DNA from: Cololabis saira
Taxonomy: Eukaryota; Chordata; Actinopteri; Beloniformes; Belonidae
Reading direction: 5' to 3'
Length of the DNA: 64,000 bases
Assembly (NCBI RefSeq): GCF_033807715.1
Contig: NC_084596.1
Coordinates: 33,554,879 to 33,618,878 of the forward strand
Part shown: piece by piece, positions 1-23,675 of the stretch
Numbering within the stretch: position 1 is the stretch's first letter
Layout: the number at the start of each line of letters is the position of its first letter
The notes under the pieces: generated by a model
Databases searched by the model: none
What the model was told of the DNA's origin: nothing
The model's input: only the letters and a program-made list of their open reading frames with translations
Made by a program: the position numbers and the translations under genes

Positions 1-1569
1 AAAGTAAATGAAACGCTGCAGTGTATCTGGTTAGCCACGTCACACGTGTGTCATGTACCAGATGCCTCGCCAGAAGAAAATAGTTGCTGTTCTGAGGGAT
101 ACACGGGAGACACGGAGAAGAGCTAACCAGCACAACCAAACACCAGTCTGAGCAAATAAAAATAAACAATATGGTGCTAAATATGGTGCTGTGTGCAGTT
201 TGTTGTCCATGTGGCTTTGTCTGGCCTCTTGCATGTAGACTCGATAACGTGGGGTTCAGGTTAACATCCAAGACCTCTGACTGGACATTTCTGAGAATTT
301 CTCGCCAGACGGTGGCGTTCGGTCCTCTCAGACCATTTTTTTGTGCTTCAAACTCATGCAAAAATGAAAGACTTATTATTTATGACCAGGATCTCCTGTG
401 GTGAGAAAACCTGTAATATTTAAGTATAACTTGTCCACTAATTTTATATTTATTTGTGTTGAAAAAAAAAGAAACACATTTTCTGTTTTCTCACAGTGAT
501 GTACGATACAGCGGCCCTCCGCACGATCCCATCAAGCACCTCTCATCAAAAGGGCTTGAAAAGACCGAATGATGAATGCCTGATAAGAACTCCCACTCGT
601 CTCTCTTTGTCTTCCGTGCAGCAGATGTTTTCCCTTTGACCCATATAAAAGGACTCTGTTTCTGTGACCAGGCTTGTCCATTCCTCCGAGGTCACAGGTC
701 ACCCTGGTCCTGGGGCGGAGCTGTCACTGCGAGTCTAAACATTCGACGGCCACCGGAGCGTGAAGACAACACCGCGCCTGTGAGAAGGCTCTGCGGCCGT
801 CTCACCGTCCATATGTTGATCAAGCTGAAAGTTTCAGCTGCTGCTGGTGACGCCTCGGGGGGAGAGAGCAGACCTACCCCTACCCAACAGGATGTAAAGG
901 TTAACTTAAACTGTTAACTGTGTGATAACAGTTTAAGCCTGCCCAGGAATGCTGCATGGGTGAGGTGTAGTGACACCCAACCCAGTACTACTCAACTCAA
1001 ATTCCTCCATGTCCACGACCACATCCATAAAAACAAAAGAACTGAAGGGGGAATTAGGAAAGACACTGCACACGCGATCTCCAACCAAGTTTATTTCTCA
1101 TGCACGCATTCTCAAAGAATATGACCACATCTTCTACGATGGTTTGATGTTGTTTCAGAACATTTTTGCATTACACCTTGTTTTTGTGCCCTCCGTAAAA
1201 CTGTGAACAATTTGCCAAACAATGTTCCAACGGCGACCTGTTGCTGAGGAGCAATTATGATGTTACAGTTTAACTCCAAAGGCAAATCACTGGGGGAGTT
1301 GTTGGTCCAACAACAGGGGCAGCCTATTTGACATCTCTGGGCTAAAGGCAGGGGTGCACCCTGGGTGGGCCGCCAGTCCATCGCTACGTGAGTGTTGCAT
1401 GTACATCAACGATCATAGGGATTTCTGCTCCCAGTCAGAACTGACATATTAGTGCATATTCCTTCTCTTTGTGTGTCAGACAGGCTCCCAGTCCACTTTA
1501 CACCCCCGTAAACACATAACAACCAGGTAAACTGAGCATGAGCGAATAAAAACAGGCTGAAAACTCAGA

Positions 1570-1570
<1 letters not shown>
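1..1570. other. Left flank, no gene recognised
   Basis: I see no conserved protein, splice-flanked exon or clear repeat here. The longest open frame (576-917) has no family resemblance I recognise and no supporting splice context. Confidence 0.5.

Positions 1571-1571
<1 letters not shown>

Positions 1572-1664
<93 letters not shown>
1572..1664. repeat. (ATTG)n microsatellite, probable LINE 3' tail
   Basis: About 23 uninterrupted ATTG units abut the 3' end of the minus-strand LINE relic. Read on the minus strand the tail is (CAAT)n. Many jockey-superfamily LINEs end in a short microsatellite rather than poly(A), so this tract probably grew from the element's own tail. Confidence 0.85.
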
Positions 1665-1665
<1 letters not shown>

Positions 1666-1668
<3 letters not shown>

Positions 1669-2892
1669 TATTTATCTCGAACACATAAGGAAAAAAATAT
1701 AACATTTTAAAACAAATTCAAAACATACAGAAAAAAAGCAACAACAACAAAAACGTAATACAAACAGGGTCCGAAAAGGAGCAGGTAGAAGTAAAACGTA
1801 TTTAACCCTGCCCCTTTGTTACCTCTATTATAAATTAAACATAAATATTAATAATAAATAGCTGCTAATTTACCTATTAGGCTACCGATTTTCCCATTTG
1901 TTCAGCCTTTGCACCTAACCAGCTAACAAACACAATCTTTCCTTAACATAGCTCCTCCTCAATCAAATAACTTCCCAGAACTTCCTTTTGTACCGTTTTT
2001 TAAATTGATTTATATTTGTACATTGCTTCAACCCATCACCCAACCCATTCCATAAATCCACTCCAACAACTGAGATACACATGCTTTTCCTTTTAGAATG
2101 AAAACATTGTTTTTTTAAATTAAATTTTCCTCTTGAATTATAATACCCCTCCCTGTCACAAAACATTTTCTGTAAATTGCCTGGAAGTGAATCAGTTCTC
2201 GCTTTGAATATGATTTGTAGAGTTTTTAGTTCGACAATGTCCCAGAATTTCAACACATGCGACTTTAAAAACAGTGTGTTTGTGTGATCCTTATAACCCA
2301 CATTGTGAAGTATCCTGATTGCTTTTTTTTGCAGTCTGAATAGCGGTTGTAAATTGCTTATATATGTGTTGCCCCAAACTTCCACACAATAATCCAGATA
2401 TGGTAATACTAGTGATAATGATTTATAATCCAGCATGTATCTTGTTCTCCCCAATATTGCTACACTCTTTGCCAGTTTTGTTCTTATATGATTTATATGG
2501 GGTTTCCAGCAGATTTTGTGATCCAGTATCACTCCCAGAAATGTATTTTCATACACCCTTTCAATATGTACATTATTGATCGTTATTTGCACAGTATCAA
2601 TTGGGATTGTGCGATTTGCAAACAACATATATTTAGTTTTCTTAAGATTTAAAGATAATTTGTTAACATCAAACCAGTGTTTTAATGTTTTCATTTCTGC
2701 CTTGACCAACTCCAAAAGCTGCTGTAGATCTTCCCCAGAACAAAAGATATTTGTATCATCGGCGAATATAACAAACTTAAATATTGCTGATGCTTTACAT
2801 ATGTCATTAATGTATAAAGTAAAGAGTTTAGGTCCTAACACTGACCCCTGTGGGACCCCACAGGTAATGTCCAAGCCTGAAGCCAAGAATTA
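1666..2892 (-). mobile_element. 5'-truncated non-LTR retrotransposon (jockey/CR1/L2 type), reverse transcriptase C-terminal part
   Basis: The open frame 2886-1963 (307 codons) holds the second half of a LINE reverse transcriptase. It has the [10 protein letters not shown] block (motif B), FADD (motif C) followed by the KLSLNLKKTK thumb-side block, and a C-terminal region with LDYCVEVWG. The endonuclease, fingers and motif A are missing because the copy is 5' truncated near 2890. The 3' UTR runs to about 1666 and ends in the (CAAT)n tail. AGAATT occurs at both edges and may be a remnant of the target duplication. The clade (Rex1/Babar, CR1 or L2) was judged by eye and is uncertain; that it is a LINE relic is not. 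Confidence 0.85.
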
Positions 2893-3042
2893 AGAATGAA
2901 CTAATGCATTTTAATTGATAAAGCAACATATTTGGTTCCTTAACCAAATTACCCAATAATGTTAGATAGCATGTCTCTAGTTTTGAAGTTGGAAACAGTT
3001 GCTGCATTGTGGGGCCAGGCAGCCATGTTGGTAGCTACGGAG

Positions 3043-3376
3043 TGTTATGGTTTTGATAGTTCCTGTTTTATTTTGAAGCCCGTGTCTTTGTGCTTCAGTT
3101 CTGGCTTGACTTTCCTGTTTCCCATCTGCCCTGATCGTCTGCACCTGTGTCTCCTTAACCCTTCTGTATATCTGGTCTTGTCTTTCCCTTGCTCCCTGCT
3201 GGTCCGTACTGTTTCCTCCCTCCGTGTTTTTGTAGTTTTTTGATTCTTGTTTAAGCTCTTGTTTTTTTGTATCCTGCACAGCAGCGCTTTTGTTTAAGTA
3301 CAATAAATCACATGTTTTTGTAACTCCAGCCTCCTGCTCTCCTACATCTGGGTCCCACTCCAACCATTTCCTAACA
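3043..3376 (+). mobile_element. Solo LTR of an LTR retrotransposon with 5-bp target duplication
   Basis: This 334-bp unit begins TGTTATGG and ends CCTAACA, the usual TG...CA form of an LTR. It is flanked on both sides by CGGAG (3038-3042 and 3377-3381), a perfect 5-bp target duplication of the kind made by retroviral-type integrases. An AATAAA near 3302 sits about 75 bp before the right end, where an LTR polyadenylation signal would lie. No gag or pol lies beside it, so it is a solo LTR left by recombination. Gypsy-like origin is inferred from the 5-bp duplication and the fish-type 3' end, not proven. Confidence 0.75.
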
Positions 3377-3381
3377 CGGAG

Positions 3382-5345
3382 GACAGTAATAAGAAAATGG
3401 GCCAATTATAAACCAGTTCAAAGGGACATGTCATCACCCTAAGGTCACCCTACGTTTTTTTTTTTTGGAGAAGATGGATCTTTTGAATGGTTTAGGTCCG
3501 TGTAAGAGTCCAACGACCGCACTGCTAAGCTCACCTGCTACCTCCGCTGAGACAGTCGAGGTGTTGTCTCGTGATGTCTGTTGTTCTGGAGTTACAAACT
3601 TCTTGAAGCACTTTCAATTCACAAACATGGATACAGGACTTGCAAGTATCCAAGGTAGCAAGCTCTTCCAGCTCAGTTTTTCTAACAAAAGTGTACATTA
3701 TGGGGTCAGATGTCCTCATTTGCATATACAGTATATTTGACAACAGTTTTTTAGGTCTTGCTCAACTTCACCACAGAAACAAGTGTGTACAGATGACTGT
3801 TCCAGTCAGGTTGTACGGTGACTTGGTCCCTTTAAGATTTGGTGCAGGCCTAAGGATGTTTTTATTATTACTTGATTCTGATATGTAAACCATTAGAATA
3901 GAAAAGGGCTGTATTTTATTATTTACATGCACAGATTTCATCCATACCATCAGAGTAACAGCTTGACTGACATGTCTACAGTCTTTCTGGATTCCTTTCT
4001 TGCAGCAACAGAATTCCTAACTTTTAGTTCAAAGGTCACATCATCCCTGCCCCAGTGGGAGGACTAACGTGCGTGCACACACACGCGCACATACTGATGT
4101 AGAAAATGAGTGACAAGTGGAGAATATTTTATCGTAGGAAAAGTATATAGGAACTCATCCAACCATCTCCACTGACATGTAACATGCTCCTCAGCCACTG
4201 ACACAACTGTGTTTCAATAATCGTTCATCTTCAGGTAAATGATGCTACGGATGATCCAATACTAGTCACAATTGCTTTGTATTACATTTTTGCATTTAGA
4301 AAACCATCCTTCAAATCAATCTCTGATCTGCAATACTTGTTCTTAAAAATCAGAGAGACAGTAGACTGACCTCCCCCTCAGATAATTTAGTGTTCATCAA
4401 ACAAGAAACTATTGACTAACAGCCTTGTTGGAGGTCTGACCGTCTTACAATCACAGGTCTTAACGCCGCTGTTTATTTGACAAGCCTAATCTTCCTCGTC
4501 ACCAGAAGTGCACTAAGCGTGCACAGAGGACTAATTAAAGCAACTTTCCTTCAAATTTACACGCACTTTCTCACATACAGCCCTCTGAAGACACATTAGC
4601 TGGACAATGAGTTGGACAATTGAGCTCTCCAGGGGGCGAGGCTGCTTTTTGATTTAGGAACGCTATAAAAGCTCCTATTGGGAGGGGGGGTGAGGCTGGG
4701 GGGGTACCTTAAAAACCTCTGCTGCTTGATAGATAAGACAACCAGTTGTACTTAGTGAATGTCTCAGAGGAATTACTCTTTTATCCTTCCAACCCCCCCG
4801 AAGACCGACCACTTTACAGGCAGATGCCTTAGTCATCTCTCACAGCGTCACGGCTGTTACTCTGGGTGAATGTGCGTCTCCTCTTCCCCTTTACCCCCAT
4901 TGGGCCCTGGGGGTCCAGCCATACTGAGGTTGACCCCCCCACCAGATTAACCTCAAACACAAATCTCTGTCTTCAACAAAGTGATGAGACGACACCAAGC
5001 TGATGTACCACCGTCTCCATCCGAAGAATGGAGCGATGCTGTGGAAAAGCATTCAGAAGTAGTTTTTTTCGTGTTTTATTGATGTAAAAACAACAACAAG
5101 GAACCAACCAGAGACGTGTTGGTGTGTGCTCGCTGCAGAGCGATCTGCTACTGTGGGGTGTTTGCCGAGGCCTCAGGGTCATGCTCTGCATCTCCCAGGA
5201 CACACATCCTCCACATTCTTCCCGCGTGTGTGTTCGTGCGTGCACGCTGACCCACGCAGCCCACTCTCTTTGCTCTTTGACTCTCATGACCATATAAGGC
5301 AGCCGTCGCCATGGCAACCACGGAGCTTGAATAGCAGTGTCAAAT
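3382..5345. other. Intergenic, no gene recognised
   Basis: I see no coding exon. A TATAAAA at 4664-4670 in GC-rich surroundings could be a core promoter, but no transcript structure can be attached to it. Confidence 0.45.
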
Positions 5346-5355
5346 CCCTGGGAGC

Positions 5356-5478
<123 letters not shown>

Positions 5479-6340
5479 CTGCCCCCTCCCCCTCTGCACA
5501 CTCCCTGCTCCCCTCCCTCCCTCCATCCCTCTATTTGCTGGATCTCTCATTCTCAATCACACACAAACTCGGGGAGGAGGAAAACCCGAAAGAATGAGGG
5601 GCATCAGCTAGAGAGAGAGTGGGGGAGAAAAACAACCCCGGGTCGGGCATTTCCTCGACTCCTAATTTGATTTGTGGACTGTGAAGCTCTGGGAGAGCCA
5701 GGGGGGGGAGCAGGATAGTAGTAGAACCTCTTCCACCCCCTCCTCCTCCCGCGTGATCACCACCAGGAGAAGCAGCGCAGGCCCAGAGAAATTAATGCTT
5801 GGTGGACAGGCATTAACAAAGGGCTGAAGGGGGGGGGCATCTACTGGAGTCGCTGCAGGGCAAGACAGCCCCGCTCCTCCTCTCGTCAGTATCTGTCTCC
5901 CCCCTCGGTGCGAGAGGGAGGAAGGAGGAAGCCACGCAGAGGATCCCGTCGCTCCCCCGTGAGAGGACTGTTTTGGCCGTGATCTCCTCCCTGGGTGTGA
6001 GGGGGCACCATCAGCACCCCCTCCCCTTGGATCCCCCCCTTAGTTGCATGAGAAAAGGGGGTCGTTTTTCCACGCTGCCTAAGCTGCGGGGGTCGCTGCA
6101 GCAGCAGAGAGCGGTGTGCGCTCCCCCAGCCCCGCCGCGCAGACGCGTCTGAGCGGACACACCGACCCACGGACCCCGCACCGTCCGCTCCAGGGGTGAG
6201 TCTGCTCATTTTTTTTCCAGGGGGGCTGACTGAGTGCGATTATCAGGAAGATCGAGCTCCGTGATCGGCTGCTCGCCTGCTCCTGCTCAAATGTTTTCCA
6301 GGCATGTGCGAGGACGCACCACGCCGAGGTCCTTCACTCA

Positions 6341-6844
6341 AGGCTGGTTTATGGTTCCGCGTCACACCGACGCAGAGCCCTACGGCGTAAGGGTTGCGCG
6401 TCGCCGCTTATGCCGCGTTCCATTTGTCCTCGGAAGTGGGGATTTCCCAGTTCCAGTCGGAATTTTCAACTGGAACGCCCCACGAAGTGGGATTTCCCAC
6501 TGGGAAAGTGGGAGAGTCTTCACCACCCCCGAGTTCACATTCCGAGATGGCTGCCCCGGTTGTAAACAGTAGAAGAGAGCTCTGTAAAAATTCGTAACAC
6601 TTCATTCTAGTTTTGGTCACACTAAATCAGTCGTATACAAGTATTGTTTGGCATATATATGCTGCTATAGTGTACTTCACATTTTTCATGTGGTATATGA
6701 GAACTACAACCTTGTTTACCTACTTTGTAACTGGAACGCTGATAATTCGGCTGTGACGTCATTCCCAGTTCCGACTTCCGAGGTAAATGGAACGCAGCAT
6801 TATCCTACGCCGTCGGTGTAACGCGGAACCATAAACCCCAGGCT
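6341..6844. mobile_element. Miniature transposon, family 1 copy A (palindromic, TNA target), split by a second element
   Basis: The ends read AGGCTGGTTTATGGTTCCGC on the left and the reverse complement of a near-identical sequence on the right. TCA flanks both sides (6338-6340 and 6845-6847), a 3-bp target duplication. The arms then read through the CGACGCAGAGCC and CTACGCCG palindromic blocks shared by copies at 18762, 34748 and 49752. A second element (6411-6799) is inserted in the middle. Three-base TNA duplications point to PIF/Harbinger-like mobilisation; no transposase is encoded. Confidence 0.8.
6411..6799. mobile_element. Nonautonomous PIF/Harbinger-like element nested in family 1 copy A
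   Basis: The terminal inverted repeats TGCCGCGTTCCATTT and TGCTGCGTTCCATTT (right end read in reverse complement) continue through CCTCGGAAGT with few mismatches. TTA flanks each side (6408-6410 and 6800-6802). A 3-bp TWA duplication is typical of PIF/Harbinger. The 389-bp body encodes nothing recognisable. It is younger than the element it splits. Confidence 0.8.
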
Positions 6845-7357
6845 TCAGCCATTGCTGCTGCTGCAGAGACACAGCCCGGCCGCTGCAGCGGCTCCGTGCC
6901 ACGCACGCCGTGACATGGATCATCTGCAACTGTTTGCTGCGCTGCTGCTGCTGTGTTTTCAGGAAAAGTGTGTCTGACTCTGACTCGATCTCTTTCTTGT
7001 TAAAGGACGCTGTCGTGTGACGAGGCTCTTGCACTCTCCTGCTCGGCTCGGGTCAAACGGACGTTGGAGTTAGGACCTACAGACGCGTGAAGGGCCCGGG
7101 GCCCCCGGGGGCCACTGCTTCCAGGTCACAGTGGAGAGGGAGGAGACTGGACCGAGCCTCATTGTTGCTACTATTTCCCCTCCAGCCTCTCTTCCTCTTC
7201 CTGGCATCAACTTATTCAATACAAACCCCCTCCCTCCCCTTGTTATTTGGTATAAAGTTGATCATTAAATGAGAGCGCGCACAAGCGCAACTGAGTGAAT
7301 CTGTCCAGGTGGAGGGGAATTACCCCCCTCCTCCACTCCACTTCCCTGTGGATTTAA

Positions 7358-20567
<13,210 letters not shown>

Positions 20568-22536
20568 CTCCGGGGACGCGTGAGGTCTCCATCTGGGGTT
20601 AGGAATGGTAGGGATCCACAGGAACCCAACCTGACTCATCGCTATCCATCTGTGTGGTTTTTAGACTTTATTACCAGCAGTCGTCAAAAACGTCCGGTTA
20701 CCGTAACTGCTCAGTTCCCACCGTACGAACCGAACCCTCGGCCTCCAGAGAAGAGCGAGGTCCGTGCCAGGCGGGAGCGCCGCCGTTGCCAGCCCCAGTC
20801 GTACTGGTGCCAGGTGTCAGGACAGAAACCAGCTTGTCACGCTGGGCTTCGATATGGCCAATCATGTCACCCCCCACATGTCACAATGAACTCAAGACTG
20901 CAGTCTCAAGCGGAGAGGACAGCAGCTCGCTGCGACAGCTCCAGCGAAAGGACGACACTCCCTTCTGACTCAATTCCTTCCACACTGTGCTCGTTTTTTT
21001 CCACGGATCATCTTTGTGTTTCAGTTAACTCTTTCTTTTTTTTAAACCGCGTAACAGATCATGTGATTACGCATAACGACGGATTTAAGCGACCGGGCTG
21101 AAGAATCAAAGCTTTGTGCGTGATTGTTGGCGGGAGCCTCCCGAGGAACCGGGGGGAAGTGAAACCAGGGAGAGTTCACCAAAGGCTCACACGTCACCTC
21201 CAGAGGCTGATTTAAATAAAAAAAAAAACAGAAAATAGTACTCAAATCAGAGAAGATGAGGTGAACTGAGATCTGACCATCGTGCGAACGGTGCATTTTA
21301 CTCATCACAGGGCTCACCGTTGTTGTCGTTAAATACTAAAAAGAAACTCCATGAGAAAGAACAAATACCTCACTAGACATCAGAATGCTTCAGACTGATA
21401 TTTCCTAAACTCAGACCTCTGTAAGATTTGTTCACCGGAGACAGCCTTCGTTTTGACAGCAGCCTTTTTGGGGTCGTCTGTGGATGATGAGTCTGTTTGA
21501 GCATCACGCGCATTTGTTTTGAACCTTTTCCGAATATGATTTCGGTTACTTTTCATTTTGTTTTTTAAAGGTGTGACATCCAAATGTAACTTGGGTTCAA
21601 TTATGAGAAACACATCAAGCAGATGAACAGTTTTTTTAACCAAAATTTACAAGTTAAATACAAGTTTCCGTCAGTTAATACCGAGGAAACGAGATGTATC
21701 GAAACGTTGTGTGTGTGTGTGCGTGTGTGTGTGTGTGTGCGCGCGCGCGCGCGCGGGTGTGTGTATATACAGTATATATATGCTAACTTTTTGCATGTTC
21801 AAACGTTGTTCTAGATCTAAATCGAGACTGTTTCCCTTATTTACATCATGTATTTCCAGGTTCATTTAAACATTAAAGTATTGCTTTCATTGGTAGCTTC
21901 TAAGGTTTTCTTTCCTTTCTCCCGCTGCACATATTTCCGTGAGAATACCTCTGCCAGCCGTCCGGGCATCGGGAGGGACGGCTCGTGCGCCTCGACAGAT
22001 ATTTCCAAATTGCTCCTGCTCCGGAGAGCGGCCCTGGCCTCCCAGGATTTACCTCACACGGGGCTTCAGGGGTTGTTTTACACAACGTGTTTTTAAAGAG
22101 GAAATGCTCCAAACGCTCCAAAGTTTTAAAGTTTAACAACAGACACAGTCGAAGGATGTAACTGTGCTGCTTGATCTAAGTTATTTGGGTCGCATTCATT
22201 AATAAGTCAAAATCACACAACCGTACCATTTAGAAGATAAATATATTAAGAACGTTTTCTTATCTTTGTGTTACATGATTTCAAACATCTGTGTGTATGG
22301 CAATGTTATTAAAATAATCAAATGGCTACAACGTGTCTATTATCAACCTTTTTTTAATCGTATGAATGTTATATGAACACAACATAAATATATTAATAGA
22401 TTTGTATTGTTAGTTTATGAACCTCTCAAGCTCATATTCCTGTACATGAAACCCTAAAAACATTCAGTCTTTGAGACGTTTGGTAACAAACCCTCAGCAG
22501 GGTCATAGCTCAAACAGGAAGTAATAAACGAGATGT
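20568..22536. other. nr2f6 3' UTR and downstream spacer
   Basis: The 3' UTR starts after the stop at 20567. The first AATAAA that I can read is at 21215-21220, about 650 bp on, and is a candidate polyadenylation signal. No further exon was seen. Confidence 0.5.
21711..21782. repeat. (GT)n(GC)n(GT)n microsatellite
   Basis: Alternating GT, then about nine GC units, then GTGTGTATATAC. The pure alternation, and the GC block above all, is the sequence type most prone to form Z-DNA. Confidence 0.9.
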
Positions 22537-22544
22537 GTTTAGTC

Positions 22545-23078
22545 CAGGGGTCTGCAACCCAAAATGTTGAAAGAGCCATATTGGAGCAAAAACACAAAAA
22601 ACAAATATGTCTGTAGCCGCAAAGAATGAAAAGTCTTGTATAAGCCTTAGAATGAAGGCAAATGGCGAAAGGAGAAATGTTGAGAAAAAAGTGGAAATGT
22701 CAAGAAAAAAGTGGAAATGTCGAGAAAAAAGTGGAAATGTCGAGAAAAAAGTGGAAATGTTGAGAGAAATGTCGAAATGTTGAGGAAATAGTCAAAATGT
22801 CAAGAAAAAAGTCGAAATGTCAAGAAAAAAGTGGAAATGCCGAGAAAAAAGTGGAAATGTTGAGCGAAATGTCGAGAAAAAAGTCGAAATGTCGAGAAAA
22901 AAGTCAAAATTTCTAAATGTCGAGATCAAAAAGGAAAGGAAAAAGGAAGAAAAAAAGAAGAAAAAAAGAAGAAAAAAAGGAAAAAAAAGGTCAAACATTT
23001 TTGAAAAAGCTCCAGGAGCCACTAAGGCAACACTAAAGAGCCACATGCGGCTCTACAGCCGCGGGTTGCCGACCCCTG
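22545..23078. mobile_element. hAT nonautonomous element with perfect 8-bp target duplication
   Basis: The ends are CAGGGGTCTGCAACCC and GGTTGCCGACCCCTG. GTTTAGTC flanks both sides (22537-22544 and 23079-23086), the 8-bp duplication of hAT elements. The subterminal AAAGAGCCA and GAGCCACATGCGGCTCT blocks match a common fish hAT family. It lies in the tail-to-tail spacer between nr2f6 and ocln. Confidence 0.9.
22670..22925. repeat. About 20-bp minisatellite inside the hAT element
   Basis: A degenerate unit AAGTGGAAATGTCGAGAAAA repeats about 12 times with small substitutions and some shortened units. It fills the middle of the hAT element. Confidence 0.85.
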
Positions 23079-23675
23079 GTTTAGTCTATTACTTTTATGC
23101 TACAAAACGCGTTATAAGTAATACTCAGTAAAACTCAATTGTCTAGCTCTGCTGACAGCTTCAAACCTTGTGGGTTCACATTAACGTCAGACACAGAGAC
23201 ATGAGAGAGACCACAAGGAGGTCGACGGACGCTGATTAGGTGCTTGTTTATATTTGAGCTGGTTATTGATTTTTGTGAAAGAACGAGATGCTTTTGTGCG
23301 ATCTTGTCTCTCCTCCATTCTCGTCCCCACCGTGCTGAAAGACGCCTCAAAATGTGAAAAATGCACCTGGAGGAGCCGAGCGAGGAGGGAGTCTCGCTGG
23401 AGCGGCCGTGTCTGAGTCAGTGTTTCCTTCATGGGAGCCGACGTGCAGGAATACTCCAATACTGTCAACACACCTCAAGTAATATATAAAGGTGCTGGGG
23501 AAAGTGTTTATCTGCCAGAGACTGATATACCGGAGTTGCTTGTTGCTGAACTGACGACACTTTAAAGAATGGCTTCAAAGAGATGGTTTCTTGTTCCCTT
23601 ATCTGCCTCCTCCCTCGCTGGATCTCAGGTCTCAGGTTGGAGGTGCAACACTTTGGGACACCGGCTCACACTACA

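Noticed and set aside
2364..2893. Plus-strand ORFs over the LINE relic
   Set aside because: Antisense shadows of the reverse transcriptase frame.
4664..4670. TATAAAA as a promoter
   Set aside because: No exon or transcript structure can be tied to it and it is about 2.7 kb from the nr2f6 start codon.
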